From Dermacentor variabilis (lineage: Eukaryota; Arthropoda; Arachnida; Ixodida; Ixodidae), in assembly GCF_050947875.1 (NCBI RefSeq), contig NC_134568.1, positions 200,432,043 through 200,496,042 on the forward strand: a stretch of DNA of 64,000 nucleotides. The letters are read 5' to 3'. A model generated the notes under the pieces. It saw only the letters and a list, made by a program, of their open reading frames with translations, did not search any database and had not been told where the DNA came from. This document shows positions 10,917-22,100 of this stretch, piece by piece (position 1 is the first letter of the stretch; the number at the start of each line of letters is the position of its first letter). The position numbers and the translations under genes are program-made.

Positions 10917-11637
10917 TAGGTGATATGTTCATGGGACAAGTGGCTTATGAAGCTAAATACTTCAAAATGTAAGATTATGAGAGTAATGCACCCCAATAAA
11001 GTTAATAACTTTGCTTATACCCTTAATAACTCCGCTTTAACCCCCGTTACTAGTTACCGCTATCTTGGCGTGCATGTAACTCACAACCTCTCATGGAATA
11101 TACACGTTGAACATGTAATTAACAACGCTAATCGCATGCTTGGATTTTTACGACGATATTTTTCCTCCGTTGTCTCCGATTTGAAGGTTAAATTGTACGC
11201 AACTCTAATTAGATCAAAATTAGAATGTGCTTGCTCTATGTGGGACCCACCTAGCTCCGCATTAATGACCGCCCTTGAATCCGTTCAGAACGACGCTGCC
11301 CGATATGTGCTCTCTCATTACTCTCGTTATACCAGCGTTTCTTCAGGGAAAGCTAATTTAGATCTAGCGACACTTCGGTCACGCCGTAAGTGCTCCCGCT
11401 TAAACCTCCATCACAAAATTTTTTACGCGAACCCAACACTTAAAAACGAACTATTCCTCCATACAGAAAATAAAGTTCGTTGTCTGTCTGTCCTCCGTAC
11501 AGATTACGTGTCCTCATGGGCAGATTATAAACTCAAGGTTAAAATTCCTTTATGTAGCACTAACACTCCTCTCTCTAATACCCTCGGGTCCTGAGAGTAC
11601 GAAAACAAACAAACAAACAAATAAATAAGTAAGTAAG
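10917..11637 (+). pseudogene. CR1/L2-like LINE fragment: RT C-terminal part
   Basis: A frame at 10920-11594 encodes the end of a LINE reverse transcriptase: LNTSKCKIMRV, then YLGVHVTHNLSW, then IRSKLECACSMWDP and VQNDAARYV, the thumb region typical of the Jockey/CR1/L2 group. Everything upstream of the region following the catalytic motif is missing, so it is 5'-truncated. A tail of AAAC, AAAT and AAGT units (11601-11637) follows. It is related to, but diverged from, the element at 51270-54713. It is inactive. Confidence 0.85.
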
Positions 11638-13458
11638 TGACTGTGTGCTTTGGGTTTCCGACCCTATGACGTGGTTTCATTTAATTTTCTTACATGTAAT
11701 TTTTATATTGTTTGCGCTATGCGAATAGGAGTAGCCGTCACCATTATAAGGTGACTACGTCTCATTCTTTTATTTTCATTTGAATAAAAATAAAGCGACC
11801 TCCTCTATGTGTTTGTTAGGAACCGGATCGTCTGCGCAACAGTCGCGGTTCTCCTGCACCAGAATCACTTAGACGAGTCTCCATTTGCGCCAATATTTAT
11901 CCCTGTAGAATGCAAGAACTGTTGTGCCTTGTAGTATGCCAACGGAACAAATATTGGACAACTTCGATTAGTGAATTGTCGAATCGAATACGAATCGAAT
12001 AGGATAGCAAAGACCATTAGATTCGTATTTGAAATTTCGAATATTCTCACACCCCCGCAATATGTTCTTACACTAAATCTGTTCGTAAGAGCAGCTTTAG
12101 CATATGGGCAGTCGTATTGTTCGTATGTTCGAACAGTCGTAATTGTTCGTCTGGGCAGCCATGATGTCGGACATACGTAGAGTATTAGTGAACGTGGTTG
12201 GTTAATTACGGGCACCACTCACCAACGAAATATGCGTAGGTCAATGCCCAGGTTAAACGCAGACAATCCACAGTGCTTGCCTTCCTAGATATGTGGTTTC
12301 CATGCCCAGACAGGAAAGAAATTCAGCTTTTTCGCAGCGACCGCGTTCCGAAATTGAAGTAGGTGCTACTATTTCGCGGCAGTGCTCTTTGTCAGTCGTA
12401 TAGCATCGTAAGCCACGACAAAATTTAAATAGCGGCCACTGCGTCATAATTCCTCTTGTTTCGAAGTGTTATGAAGAAACGCTGTTCGAATGACACCAAA
12501 ATGGCGCTAACTTCCTTTTATTTAAATGAAGCTGGCCGAGCGCCAAAGTTGAAAATATTGTCATAGGCACTTCAATGATTCGGTATGCTTTCGCACAAAA
12601 CCGGCAGAGAACGGTGAGCCCCTAACCATAGGGGTCGTGCTCGGCGCTGGTGCAATGCGTAGCGGGCGGCTGACGTCGACGGCAATCGCGGTTTTGCGCA
12701 GGTACGGGTGTGCTCGTATGTGCAGATAATGGGGTGGCGATCTATCCCATAGAAGCCCGCGCGCATGTGAGAGCGCAATGGCCCATGTCACACGGACATT
12801 TATAGCTGACCACGGGCAGCAAGCACTTTTTCTGATGGGCGCTTCAGGGAGCGTTCCCACGGCGCCACTCAAGCGCCGCAGCTCTACGTGAGACAGCATG
12901 CCCTCCCTCGGGTACAACAAACCGCGACTTCCGTATCGCATCGTAGTCGCTCGGCGCATAGCGGGCGCGGGCTATTTATTAGCCGCCACTACCACGCTTT
13001 CCCGCGTCACCGGCGTCCAATGTTTATCGCAGATGATGCTCCCCTCCGGCGCCGCGCAGCTAGGCGCCCGGCGATCTTGCATGCCACAAGGCGAGAGGGA
13101 TGCCGCGGGGCAGGAGCCCTCGTAACCTGTAGCGTTTCGCTCGCTCGAGCATCGCACGCAGTATTTGCAGTCGCCTGCGTGTCACTCGTGTGAGCAGCGG
13201 TTTTTTTCAAGGGACTTCCACTCTCACGGTACATCTGCGGTTGGAACATCGTGACATATTGTTTCTATCGCACGTCATATGCGTACCGCATAATATTTTG
13301 CTCCACGCTTCGCTTATGCTTTCTCTGGCTTCATAGTTACTTCGTATGGTTCTGACTAACGAAACAAGTAGCCCCTCGGATCCCTTTGTTCTTCCCGCTC
13401 ATTGCACAACGAGGGCTCCGAATTTGGCAGTATTGATGCCACGAGGTATAGCATATAC
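11638..13458. other. No gene recognised (includes a GC-rich block at 12560-13200)
   Basis: Contains the AT-rich repeat at 11975-12056. The stretch 12560-13200 is clearly more GC- and CpG-rich than its surroundings, and overlapping frames of 60-130 codons run both ways there. None shows a recognisable domain or a convincing splice context. It could be a promoter region or an old GC-rich repeat. Confidence 0.4.
11975..12056. repeat. AT-rich TTCGAAT-type repeat, copy 2
   Basis: Partner of 9714-9875. It shares the run of gaatcgaatacgaatcgaat type motifs and the terminal ttagattcgtattt ... cgaatattctcacacccc block. Confidence 0.5.
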
Positions 13459-13760
13459 GAGAGAAAGAGAGAGAGAGAGGGGGGAAATTCAGGGAGGTTA
13501 ACCAGACGCACGTCTGTTTTACTACAGTGCACTGGAAAAAGGGAATGTAGGGACGAAAAGTAAGAGGGAGAAGAGAAAGAGCACTAGTTGCGCGCACACG
13601 TAAAGATGCGCAGCGAGTCTATATACGGTCGAAGGTACTTGTCGATGAGGTTTTACAGGAATGTTCTCGTCGCTTTCTGCGCCAGTGACGCGCACGGCCA
13701 TGGTTCATGGATTATCGTTTACAAGTCACGAGGTCTACTGAAGGCATGCGCAAGCCCTGG
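13459..13760 (-). repeat. 3' end of an I-like LINE
   Basis: Minus-strand match to the 3' part of the LINE at 42789-45239. Shared landmarks are the GA-rich tail (13459-13480 on the plus strand), the ggaggttaaccagacgcacgt block, and the stretch corresponding to the C-terminal coding end (cgctttctgcgccagtgacgcgcacggcc against the related segment near 42990-43025). Confidence 0.7.
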
Positions 13761-13799
13761 ATGCAGGGCACCCAGTACTTGTGAGGCGGTTTGAGCTGA

Positions 13800-14408
13800 C
13801 GGTGTCTGCAGCTTAGTAAAAAACAAGTGAAGAACATCAATCAGTGATTGTATAGCATGACGACTACCTGCTGGTCTTGCTCTGGAAATTTCTCAGAAGC
13901 TGATGGGCAGTTCCATGCTGCCACTGTGCCTTGCAAATCAGAAGATGGATGGCTCCCTGGGAGTGTAGGCCAAGAATAAGCAGCCGCGCTCTCCGCAGCT
14001 CACTAGTCCTTGGCATCCTTTCCTTGGTATCAATGCTGCTTGGTCTGGGTGGCAAATAAGGGGCGATGACGGACGTGACATGCGTAAAGCAGAAGCTATG
14101 GAGGTCCTTGATGAATGTTGGCGACGGGAGCGTCGTCGGCGTGGTTTTCTAACAACGTCGGCAACTTCGCGGTGAAACGAGTGGTCCCACACAATCCGCT
14201 ACATTATGGCAATTTCTTTCTGAATTAAGGGACGTTTCTTCGTAGACGTAGCATAGGGTCCGAGACAGTTAGGGCACTTCAGAGCGGTGACGTTGCAGCT
14301 ATCAGGGCGGTGAGGCTCGGAGCAGCGAGAGCACGCCGTCGCGTTTCTGCAGACACTGCTAATGTGTCCGAGCTTCATGCATTCCCTGCATTGGAGTGGT
14401 CTTCGCAT
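13800..14408 (-). pseudogene. LINE ORF1 (Gag-like) fragment with zinc knuckles
   Basis: The frame 14199-14408 encodes a cysteine-rich stretch with a perfect CCHC knuckle (CRECMKLGHISSVC) followed by two further Cys/His clusters (CSRCSEPHRPDSC and CPNCLGPY). This three-knuckle arrangement is usual for the nucleic-acid-binding ORF1 protein of I-clade LINEs. A second frame at 13938-14192 may continue it after a frameshift. The LINE 3' end at 13459-13760 follows on the same strand, so ORF2 may have been lost by internal deletion. It is not functional. Confidence 0.6.
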
Positions 14409-14519
14409 GAAAAGACGAAATATCTAAGCGATTCACTGTTGAGTATAACTTTCACGCAACGTGACTTGCCGATGCGGGAATCGTTGGTGATAAAATGCAT
14501 CTGCATCTATAACTGGCTT

Positions 14520-14660
14520 AATAAGTATGAATGACCTTCCAATTAACTTACCATCCTATATATGCATTATTACGGATGATTGCATTTTATATTTACCAAT
14601 AACAAATGAATTAGGCTGCTCTGCTCTTCAGGATGACCTCCTGCAAATGCAGGCATGATG
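14520..14660 (+). pseudogene. CR1/L2-like LINE fragment, RT active-site region (part 1)
   Basis: Translation gives NDLPINLPSY, then TDDCILYLPITN and LQDDLLQMQ. These match the INDLP ... FADDC(V/I)(I/L)Y segment of CR1/L2-like reverse transcriptases such as that at 53780-53870. The match breaks off before the mariner at 14700 and related sequence resumes at about 15550. Confidence 0.6.
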
Positions 14661-14699
14661 AAGCATATGTCACATGTCCTTCCATCGCCGTCGTAGTTA

Positions 14700-15438
14700 C
14701 GAGGGCCAATCGGAAAGTCTTTGCCCCTATATTTTATTAGTCAAAATGAGGCACACACAGACAATTACACATATACGTACTATTCTACGTACCTTACACT
14801 ATTTTTCCACATAGTCACCACACCGGTTCAAACAATTGTCCCATCGCAGCACTAAATTTGAGTTGCCCCTATGGTAGAATTCGTGCGGCTGACTGTGGCA
14901 CCACCGTCGGACTGCTATCTTGGCTTCATCGTTGCACATCAATCGCTGTCCCAGGAACTCTTTCAGCGGACCGGAAACTTTGAAGTCACCAGGGGCGAGG
15001 TCCGGACTGTATGGTGGGTGGTCCAGACTTTCCCAGTGAAATGACCGGAGCTTGTCGACGGTTCTGGCTGCTACATGTGGCCTCGCATTGTCGTGGAGCA
15101 TATCCTTTTGCGAACTTACAACACAACCCTCACACTTCTCAAAGCGAGACACCTTTCCCCATACGTGGGCTGCATTTCCCTGTAGATTTTGATGGGTGTT
15201 CGTCCCTTGCTCCATAGAAAACGAATCTGACTTCGTTGCCCGTACGGCGTGGACGTGTGAAGCACAACCGCCATCTTCATCAACTGACAGCAGCACCGTG
15301 CAGCGGAGTTACCGGCAGATAAAGCCGGGCCGGTTCAAGAAAGGTCCACCGCTGGGAATGGATATGCTGACTTCGCGTTTACAGCCGTAATATGGCTAAG
15401 AAAAAAAGCAGGGGCAAAGACTTTCTGATTCTCCCTCG
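14700..15438 (-). mobile_element. mariner element with internal deletion
   Basis: Inverted ends: the left starts cgagggccaatcggaaagtc and the right, read on the minus strand, starts CGAGGGAGAATCAGAAAGTC. TA target duplications are at 14698-14699 and 15439-15440. At 739 bp it is about 590 bp shorter than the related 1331-bp copy at 48125-49455. The missing part corresponds to roughly 48530-49120 of that copy, with the junction near 15105. It sits between two pieces of LINE sequence, so it inserted into that LINE. Confidence 0.85.
14799..15296 (-). pseudogene. mariner transposase, internally deleted
   Basis: The C-terminal catalytic region is recognisable: HDNARPHV (second aspartate) and YSPDLAPGDF (third aspartate, D34D spacing typical of mariner), ending GDYVEK. 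The helix-turn-helix region and the first aspartate block are gone. The first 70 or so residues of this frame read through the deletion junction and the 5' end of the element. No active transposase is possible. Confidence 0.85.
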
Positions 15439-15485
15439 TATGTATAGTGCCCTCTTACACCTTCATCAACTTTACTTTAACACAA

Positions 15486-15549
15486 AGTGTACCCACTATG
15501 TTAATCATGTGTACCCACTATGTTAAATGTGTACCCATCATATTAATCA
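15486..15549. repeat. Short tandem repeat, about 20-bp unit x3
   Basis: Three adjacent copies of gtgtacccactatgttaat-like units of 20-22 bases, with small differences, next to the mariner right end. Confidence 0.7.
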
Positions 15550-15870
15550 GTTAACTTATTCCTGCAATCGCTTATATAGGTTATCTACGCCGTAACTTGT
15601 CTTCAACCATCTCCCTCAGTCAAATTACTTACAAATAAAACCTTAATCCGATCTAAACTAGAATATCCCTGTTCTATTTATGACAAGCAACAGGTTAATA
15701 TGATTATGTTACTTGTATCGGTTCAGAACCCAAGCTGCCAGGTTTATTCATTCTGACTACTCCTATAACACAAGTGTCTCAGCTTTAAAAACCCGGTTGT
15801 ATCTTCCCTTGCTCGCTTCCCGCCGCCGAAGTGCTCGTCCTTCTTTATTTTTCAGGTTATTTCATTCACT
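15550..15870 (+). pseudogene. CR1/L2-like LINE fragment, RT thumb region (part 2)
   Basis: Translation includes KTLIRSKLEYPCSIYDKQ and SVQN, matching [17 protein letters not shown] and AVQNRAARF of the LINE at 52467-54617. It is badly decayed with stops. With 14520-14660 it brackets the mariner. Confidence 0.6.
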
Positions 15871-16813
15871 GCCCCCAAGTTGATATTCGCCTCGATGTCG
15901 GTGAGGTCAAGTTGAAGGTGTTGTAGATGTAGCGCGGGCATATTACAGTAAGCAAGGCTGTCACGCTGATTGCAGGTGGTTAGTAATTTATTATTATGGA
16001 ATATTTCAGGCGATATAACGGAAACTATTTACAGAGACATCTAAGACTACGAGTGATAAGTTACAATCATGTTACAATATTGGTCTTCTTCCAATCTTAA
16101 CCGAATCTCCACCGAATCCCTCTCTAACTGCCCTGCATGTATTTAAAGAGCTTGCCCGACATCACACTCGCCCCATCGTTCGTCCTATCACACTGCAGTG
16201 CACGCAGCGTGTGCAAAACTGGCTCCAGGGTGACACTGTGGGGAGTTCCAATGTCTCGAGGTCAGTGCCGTAAATTCTTGCTGTGCAGTGGGCCTCTTGT
16301 CTCACCACCTCGCAAGACATAGACTCCGAGCGAAAACACTTTCACGCTCGTAGGGGCATCTGGCCCGTTCGCGGAATGTTAAATGCTTTGCTTTGAAGTT
16401 AACTGCAAAGCAAAGCAACGGCACTGCTTCCGCTAACCCAATGGCGGAAGTCCCGCTTCAGTTAGCCCGCTTACGCGCTCTCCTTAAATCACGGCTCCCC
16501 CATCCGCCGCCCGGTTTGTTGTCGTGCCGCGCGTCTCCTTTGACAACCGACGCTCCTATACATGCAGCCACGCGCACAAACAATGATGAAATTACACTCC
16601 CCAAGTAACCAAATAATCATTCCAGCGCATCGTTTCTCCTGCCAAACGCATCCTAATGCTATGCATCCACTACGCACCCATTCCACTACGTATCAACGTT
16701 TTTTTTTTTCTGCACACATCCCGCGGATGAGATATACTCGAACGTAATGGCGCGATGATCATTCTTATCTTTGCCCTGCGGCTCAGCACAACCTAGTAGT
16801 TGTCGTTGGATTA
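15871..16813. other. No gene recognised; possible 3' untranslated region on the minus strand
   Basis: Lies downstream (minus) of the terminal exon at 16814-16966. On the minus strand an AATAAA occurs around 15994-15989, and there is a T run at 16701-16710 (plus). No coding frame or repeat family was recognised. Confidence 0.4.
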
Positions 16814-16966
16814 TTAAGCGCTGTCAACCGAGTAGATCTTGTCGTCAGTTTCGTCATTGATTTCGTCGCCGTTCCTGTTACCGGAGGCGGCCGCCGCGGA
16901 TGATGCTGCGTCAGGAGGACGCGCATGGGGCTGCCCTTCCATAATAGGCAGGCTGATGACGGTTTC
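16814..16966 (-). CDS. Terminal coding exon of an unidentified host gene
   Basis: On the minus strand a textbook 3' splice site (pyrimidine-rich CTCTCCTCTTTCCCTGCAG, ending at 16967) is followed by 51 in-frame codons ending in TAA at 16814-16816. The 50-residue tail begins ETVISLPIMEG, has an alanine run, then an acidic stretch (NGDEINDETDD), and ends KIYSVDSA. Composition and ending resemble a cytoplasmic C-terminal tail, for example of a membrane protein, but I recognise no family. No stop interrupts the frame and no mobile-element motif is present. The upstream exon is not identified; it would lie to the right, possibly beyond Gypsy copy B at 17769. A chance open stretch remains possible. 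Confidence 0.45.
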   Translation of the reverse strand, partial: ETVISLPIMEGQPHARPPDAASSAAAASGNRNGDEINDETDDKIYSVDSA

Positions 16967-17768
16967 CTGCAGGGAAAGAGGAGAGCTAATCGGCAGCTGA
17001 AAGACAGCTCATGCTGCGACAAAGACACAAAATAGAACATTAGTAAGGAAACGAAACACATAAACAGATTTAATAGAGGGCCACTGTCCTCCTGCAGTGG
17101 GTGCTAAGCCATTGCGGGGTCAGCTGACGGGCTCGAAACCAGGGCCCACCAGTTCCCGCCAAGCAATGTCGCAATGGGGAGCATAAGTATACGCGCCTCA
17201 CCATCCGGAGTCACCTGCGGCCTAAACACCCCGACCGCTGCGTCGCACGCGGCGATCGACTCACTGCAGGCCATCGGTGTGCGCTCGCTGGCACGGCCGC
17301 AGCATGGGTGATTGCTGAAGCTGCACGTAGACTGTATGTGGATGAAAGCGAGGGAATTACGCTACGGCCTTCCGGCCAGGGATCAGTGCGCTGACTGCCA
17401 AGGGACAGTCTCTCTGGAACATTTACAGCATTTATTTCTAAGGGTGCACAGCTGTGAGTTTTAAACGTGAGGCTGTGCTGGTATAGCGCGCGCGACTTGC
17501 TGGTGGACAGCGCCAACATATTATCTGCGTGGGATTCAGCTTAAAAAAGGAAGAAATTGCTAAAAAAAAAACTCATAACTGAACAAAATATAACCGAAGT
17601 TGATTTCTATTATATCCTCTATCCTATGGGTATTTATTTGGAATCATAGGTCATAGGCGTATCTACTGGGGGAACTCTTCCCCACACTTCTGAAAGCGGG
17701 GGGGGGCGAAGGATGTCATTTGCACGCCCCCCCACACACTTTTGAAGGCGGCACTGTCGGATGCACAT
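16967..17768. other. Probable intron or intergenic sequence
   Basis: Directly upstream (minus) of the terminal exon. A frame at 17211-17519 (minus) has no recognisable domain. At 17670-17765 two related snippets (cacacttctgaaagcgg and cacacttttgaaggcgg) and G or C runs lie just outside the Gypsy copy B insertion. Confidence 0.4.
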
Positions 17769-17940
17769 TGTTGTGGTCGCACCGCTGGCGCGAGTTGTTG
17801 GGAACTCGGCGCTGACGCCCGTTGTTGCACCTGGGTCGCAAGCCCCAAGGGTAGCGTTGGCCTAGCGGCCTGGGGTACAACTGGAAGCATCCGAAGGTCC
17901 CGGCAAAGCATGAGTCGACTGGTAACAACAAAACAACTTG

Positions 17941-18064
17941 TTTATTCTAACATCGCAAAGAGTTGGCGGTCAGGTTGACCGAAGAAGAGAGACGGGAGTG
18001 CACTTTACTCAACAGAAGAAATCGGAGCCCCCCCCTTTGGCGTCCGGGGGCAGCTGTTTTTATA
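17941..18064 (-). promoter_or_regulatory. LTR core promoter and poly(A) signal, copy B 3' LTR
   Basis: TATAAAAAC on the minus strand at 18064-18056 and AATAAA at 17946-17941. The equivalent box in the 5' LTR, where it would drive the element, is at 24303-24295. Confidence 0.6.
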
Positions 18065-18140
18065 CTCTCGCAGTTGAGGGCAAGAAGGAACCCCTCTATA
18101 GACGAGCACGTGACTGTACAATGGGATGAGGTGACGCATA

Positions 18141-18475
18141 CTGTCGTGTCGCCGCCGGTCGGGCACAATGGGGAGCAGAAGGTGGCTCACACTGTCGTGT
18201 CGCCGCCGGTCGGGCACAATGGGGAGGAGAAGGTGACTCCTACTGTCGTGTCGCCGCCGGTCGGGCACAATGGGGAGGAGAAGGTGACTCCTACTGTCGT
18301 GTCGCCGCCGGTCGGGCACAATGGGGAGGAGAAGGTGACTCCTACTGTCGTGTCGCCGCCGGTCGGGCACAATGGGGAGGAGAAGGTGACTCCTACTGTC
18401 GTGTCGCCGCCGGTCGGGCACAATGGGGAGGAGAAGGTGGCTCACACTGTCGTGTCGCCGCCGGTCGGGCACAAT
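18141..18475. repeat. 51-bp minisatellite in U3, about 6.6 units
   Basis: Unit starts ctgtcgtgtcgccgccggtc. Starts fall at 18141, 18192, 18243, 18294, 18345, 18396 and 18447. Because 51 is divisible by three, the array makes long repetitive open frames on both strands that are not genes. It lies upstream of the LTR TATA box on the element's strand. Confidence 0.95.
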
Positions 18476-19117
18476 ATGCACATACACTCACACACGCACA
18501 TGAAGACACGTGGCATCGGAACATGCCTGGACGCGCTTGGCGGGGAGGCGTAGCGGCGACGCCGAACGGGCCAAAATGTCTGCCGCTTTGTTGCAGTCGC
18601 GCCGGCTAAACCGCGCGTCGTAGGCGAAACGTAACAGACCGCCCCGCCGGGGAAAGGAGATCCCGATGGACAGGGGACTGCATCCGCTGTCCGGAGGGAT
18701 GTCGCTCGATGATGCTCATAACCGAAGTCGGGCGTCCCTCGACGTTTCTTGAGCGCAGCGCACAGAGAAGGCATCGTTCTCTCGTTCAGGTTCGCACAGG
18801 ACACTGCAAAGTGACTTCGGGAGAGTTCACATTTTTGTTCTCGTTCCCGGCAAGCGTTAGAACTACGCTGAAGCTCAACCGCTCAGTCAGCAAGCACGGC
18901 ACAACCCTCACTAAGCTCTGCCAGGCTCTTTCCCCTTCTATACCACTGCCTAGTTCCTTACAGTAGTCTAGCAGCACTTAGAACGCGTCCACAAATTGGA
19001 AAATTGCACTAGAAAGCATGTCATCACTTTGAAACACTAAACAAAAGCAATATGTTAAAAATCCTGCCTCAGGAAGAAAAACATCAGTAACAAACAATTT
19101 TGAGGCTGATTCCTACG

Positions 19118-22100
19118 TTAGGGGCTTCGACTTAAGCCATCGGCGTTACCGTTGAGACTCCCCTTTTTGTAACGCACCTCAAAGGAATATTGTTGCAAAG
19201 CGAGGCTCCAGCGCAGGAGGCGGCCATTTTTGGGAGAGATGGTCTGCAGCCATTGGAGAGGGCAGTGATCCGTCTCAATGATAAACCTCGAGCCGGCTAG
19301 ATAGCATGACAATTTCTGAACGGCCCACACGAGACATGCACACTCTTTCTCGGTGGCGCTATACGCCTGCTCACGACTGGTCAGCTTACTACTAGCATAC
19401 AGGACGGGGTGTTCTACTTCTCCATTTTCCCGTTGGCACAGTACAACGCCCATGCCTCGCTCACTAGCATCGCACTGAACAACAAACCCTTTTGTATAGT
19501 CTGGCGATCGTAGCACAGGCTGGCTTGTTAGGGCACTCTTTAGGGCGCTAAAAGCTCTTTCCTTTGTCTCGTCCCAGACGACTGTTTGAGGCTCTGTTTT
19601 TCTTAGAGCATCCGTCAGGGGAGCCGCGATATCAGAGTACCTGGGGATGTACCTCTGATAGTAGCCGGCGACACCTAAGAACGACCGAATATCGGTCTTC
19701 GTGCGCGGTTGCGGGAAGTCTCGCACAGCGGCCACCTTTATTTCAGAGGGGCGGCGACGACCCTGACCAATCACGTGACCGAGGTAGACAACCTCGGCCT
19801 GTGCTAACTGGCACTTAGGAGCCTTTACTGTCAAGCCCGCTTCGCGCAGGCGGGTTAGCACTGCCCGCAAGTGTGCCATATGCTCAAACCAGGATGCGGA
19901 GAATATCGCTACGTCGTCTAGATACGGTAAAGCGAATTCTTGCTGTCCCCGCAACACTTTATCCATGAGGCTTGAAAAGCAGTATGGCGCGTTCTTCAAA
20001 CCAAAACTCAAAACTTGCATGAGGACGGAATGTCCCCATTGGTGAAATGAACGCCGCATACCTACTAGCCTCTTCTGTAAGTGGAACCTGCCAATAACCC
20101 CTGACAAGATCTAGGGTGGAAATAAACTGAGCGCTACTAACTTTCTCAAGGCGCTCCTCGATGTTAGGGATCGGATAAATTTGATCCTTAGTGATGGAAT
20201 TAAGCCTGCGGTAGTCGACGCAAGGACGAGGTTCCTTGCCCGGTACCTCAACTAAAATCAAAGGGAAGGTATAATCACTCTCACCTGCCTCAATAACACC
20301 GAGCTGTAGCATTTTCTTTACCTCAGCCTCCATAATATCGCTCTGGCGGGGTGACACCCGGTACGCCTTGGATCGTACTGGCTCTGGGGAGGTAAGTTCT
20401 ATGTCATGAGTAAGGACAGAAGTCCTACCAGGCCTCTCAGAGAACAGACCTTGAAACTCTTGTAAGAGCTGGTGTAGTTCGGTTTTCTGCTCACGCGACA
20501 GCGATGCTCCACTGACTAAGTCACTAATGACTTGACCGGTGTCTTCCCTGTTCGTCACTGAGCCTAGTCCCGGAAGCTCGACCGGAAGCTCTTCAGGAAC
20601 GTTTACCATCATGCACACCACTGCTTCCCTTTGTCTATAAGGTTTGAGCAGATTACAGTGGTAAACTTGCTGTGCTTTCCGCTTTCCTGGCAGACTTACC
20701 ACGTAGTTAACGTCCGACAGTTTCTGAACAATTCGTGCTGGGCCCTCCCACTGCACGTCTAGTTTGTTGTTTAGCGATGTGCGCAATATCATGACCTCAT
20801 CGCCCACCTCAAAACGACGGGCCCTGGCGGTCCGATCATAATAAACCTTGGCCCTCTGCTGGGCCTTTGCCATTGCTTCACCTGACAACTCCTGTGCCCT
20901 TCTTAAGCGTTCGAGGAGCTTAAGCACGTACTCCACCACGACTGGGTCGTCGCCCCTGCCTTCCCACGATTCTCGAAGCATGCGAAGCGGAGACCGAAGC
21001 GAGCGACCGTACACCAGCTCAGCTGGCGAAAACCCCGTAGCCGCATGCGGCGCGGTCCTTAATGCAAACATCACCCCAGGCAGACACAGCTCCCAGTCAG
21101 TTCGATGTTCAAAACACAATGCTCTCAACACGCGCTTCATGACGGAGTGGAGCTTCTCAACGGAATTCGACTGAGGGTGGTACACTGAGCTGTGTAACAG
21201 CTTTACCCCACACCTTTCGAGAAAAGTTGTCGTCAAAGCGCTAGTAATCACTGTGCCCTGATCTGATTGGATTTCTGCAGGAAAACCAACTCGCGCAAAT
21301 ATGGACAGTAGTGCATTGACTATCTCAACTGAGCTGAGTTCTTTAAGCGGCACTGCTTCAGGGAACTTTGTTGCTGGGCAGATCACAGTCAAAATGTGTC
21401 TGTACCCTGTGGCTGTTACCGGCAGAGGTCCCACTGTATCAATAACGAGCCGTCTAAAAGGCTCCGTTATGATAGGTACCAATTTCAACGGCGCCCTCGA
21501 TTTGTCCCCTGGTTTGCCCACCCGCTGACAGGTGTCACATGTCCTCACGAAATGGTCTGCGTCCCGAAAACACCCTGGCCAATAGTACTCTTGCAAGAGA
21601 CGGTCCTTAGTTTTCTTAACTCCAAGGTGTCCGGACCACGAACCCCCATGCGTCAAGCGCAACAGATCCTGACGATAGCATTGAGGAACGATCAGCTGAT
21701 CGAACTCCACTCCTCTGCGGTCTAGATACTTCCGGTACAGGACTCCACCTCTTTCCACAAAACGCGCATTTTTCCTGACGATACCTTCCTTGACATTGCA
21801 GCGTATGTTTTCTAGGCTACCATCCTTCTTTTGTTCGGCTATCAAAGCCGACCGGCTGACTTTTAGCAACCTATCAAGTCCGTCTGACGTAGGCGCGATG
21901 AGCAAATCTGCAGATAGCTTTTCTAACTTTCCCGCATCGGGATTTTCCTCTCCGGTATCTGGTGCCTTTAACGTTACAGACTCAAGTTTATTCAGTTCGG
22001 GCGTGCTCTGAATATCGGCTTGCTGCGCCTCTGACCCTTTCTCATTGTTTGATAACGTCGGCCCCGCAACTACCGCCTTTGCAGCGAGCTCCCGAACCTT

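Larger units (their letters stand above)
17769..18636 (-). repeat. 3' LTR of Gypsy copy B
   Basis: 868 bp, TGTT...AACA. On the minus strand: U3 with seven 51-bp tandem units (the last partial), TATA box, AATAAA signal, then U5. It is 103 bases longer than its partner at 24009-24773, almost exactly two repeat units. Confidence 0.9.

Noticed and set aside
12561..13249. Overlapping GC-rich frames as a host gene
   Set aside because: Frames run on both strands with no domain, no splice signals and Arg/Ala/Pro-rich composition expected from GC-rich noncoding DNA.
17963..18553. Plus-strand ORF of 196 codons with VVSPPVGHNGEEK repeats, and its antisense partners at 18005-18487 and 24178-24690
   Set aside because: It is the translation of the 51-bp LTR minisatellite, whose unit length is a multiple of three and so keeps several frames open. 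It lies within LTRs, antisense to the element.
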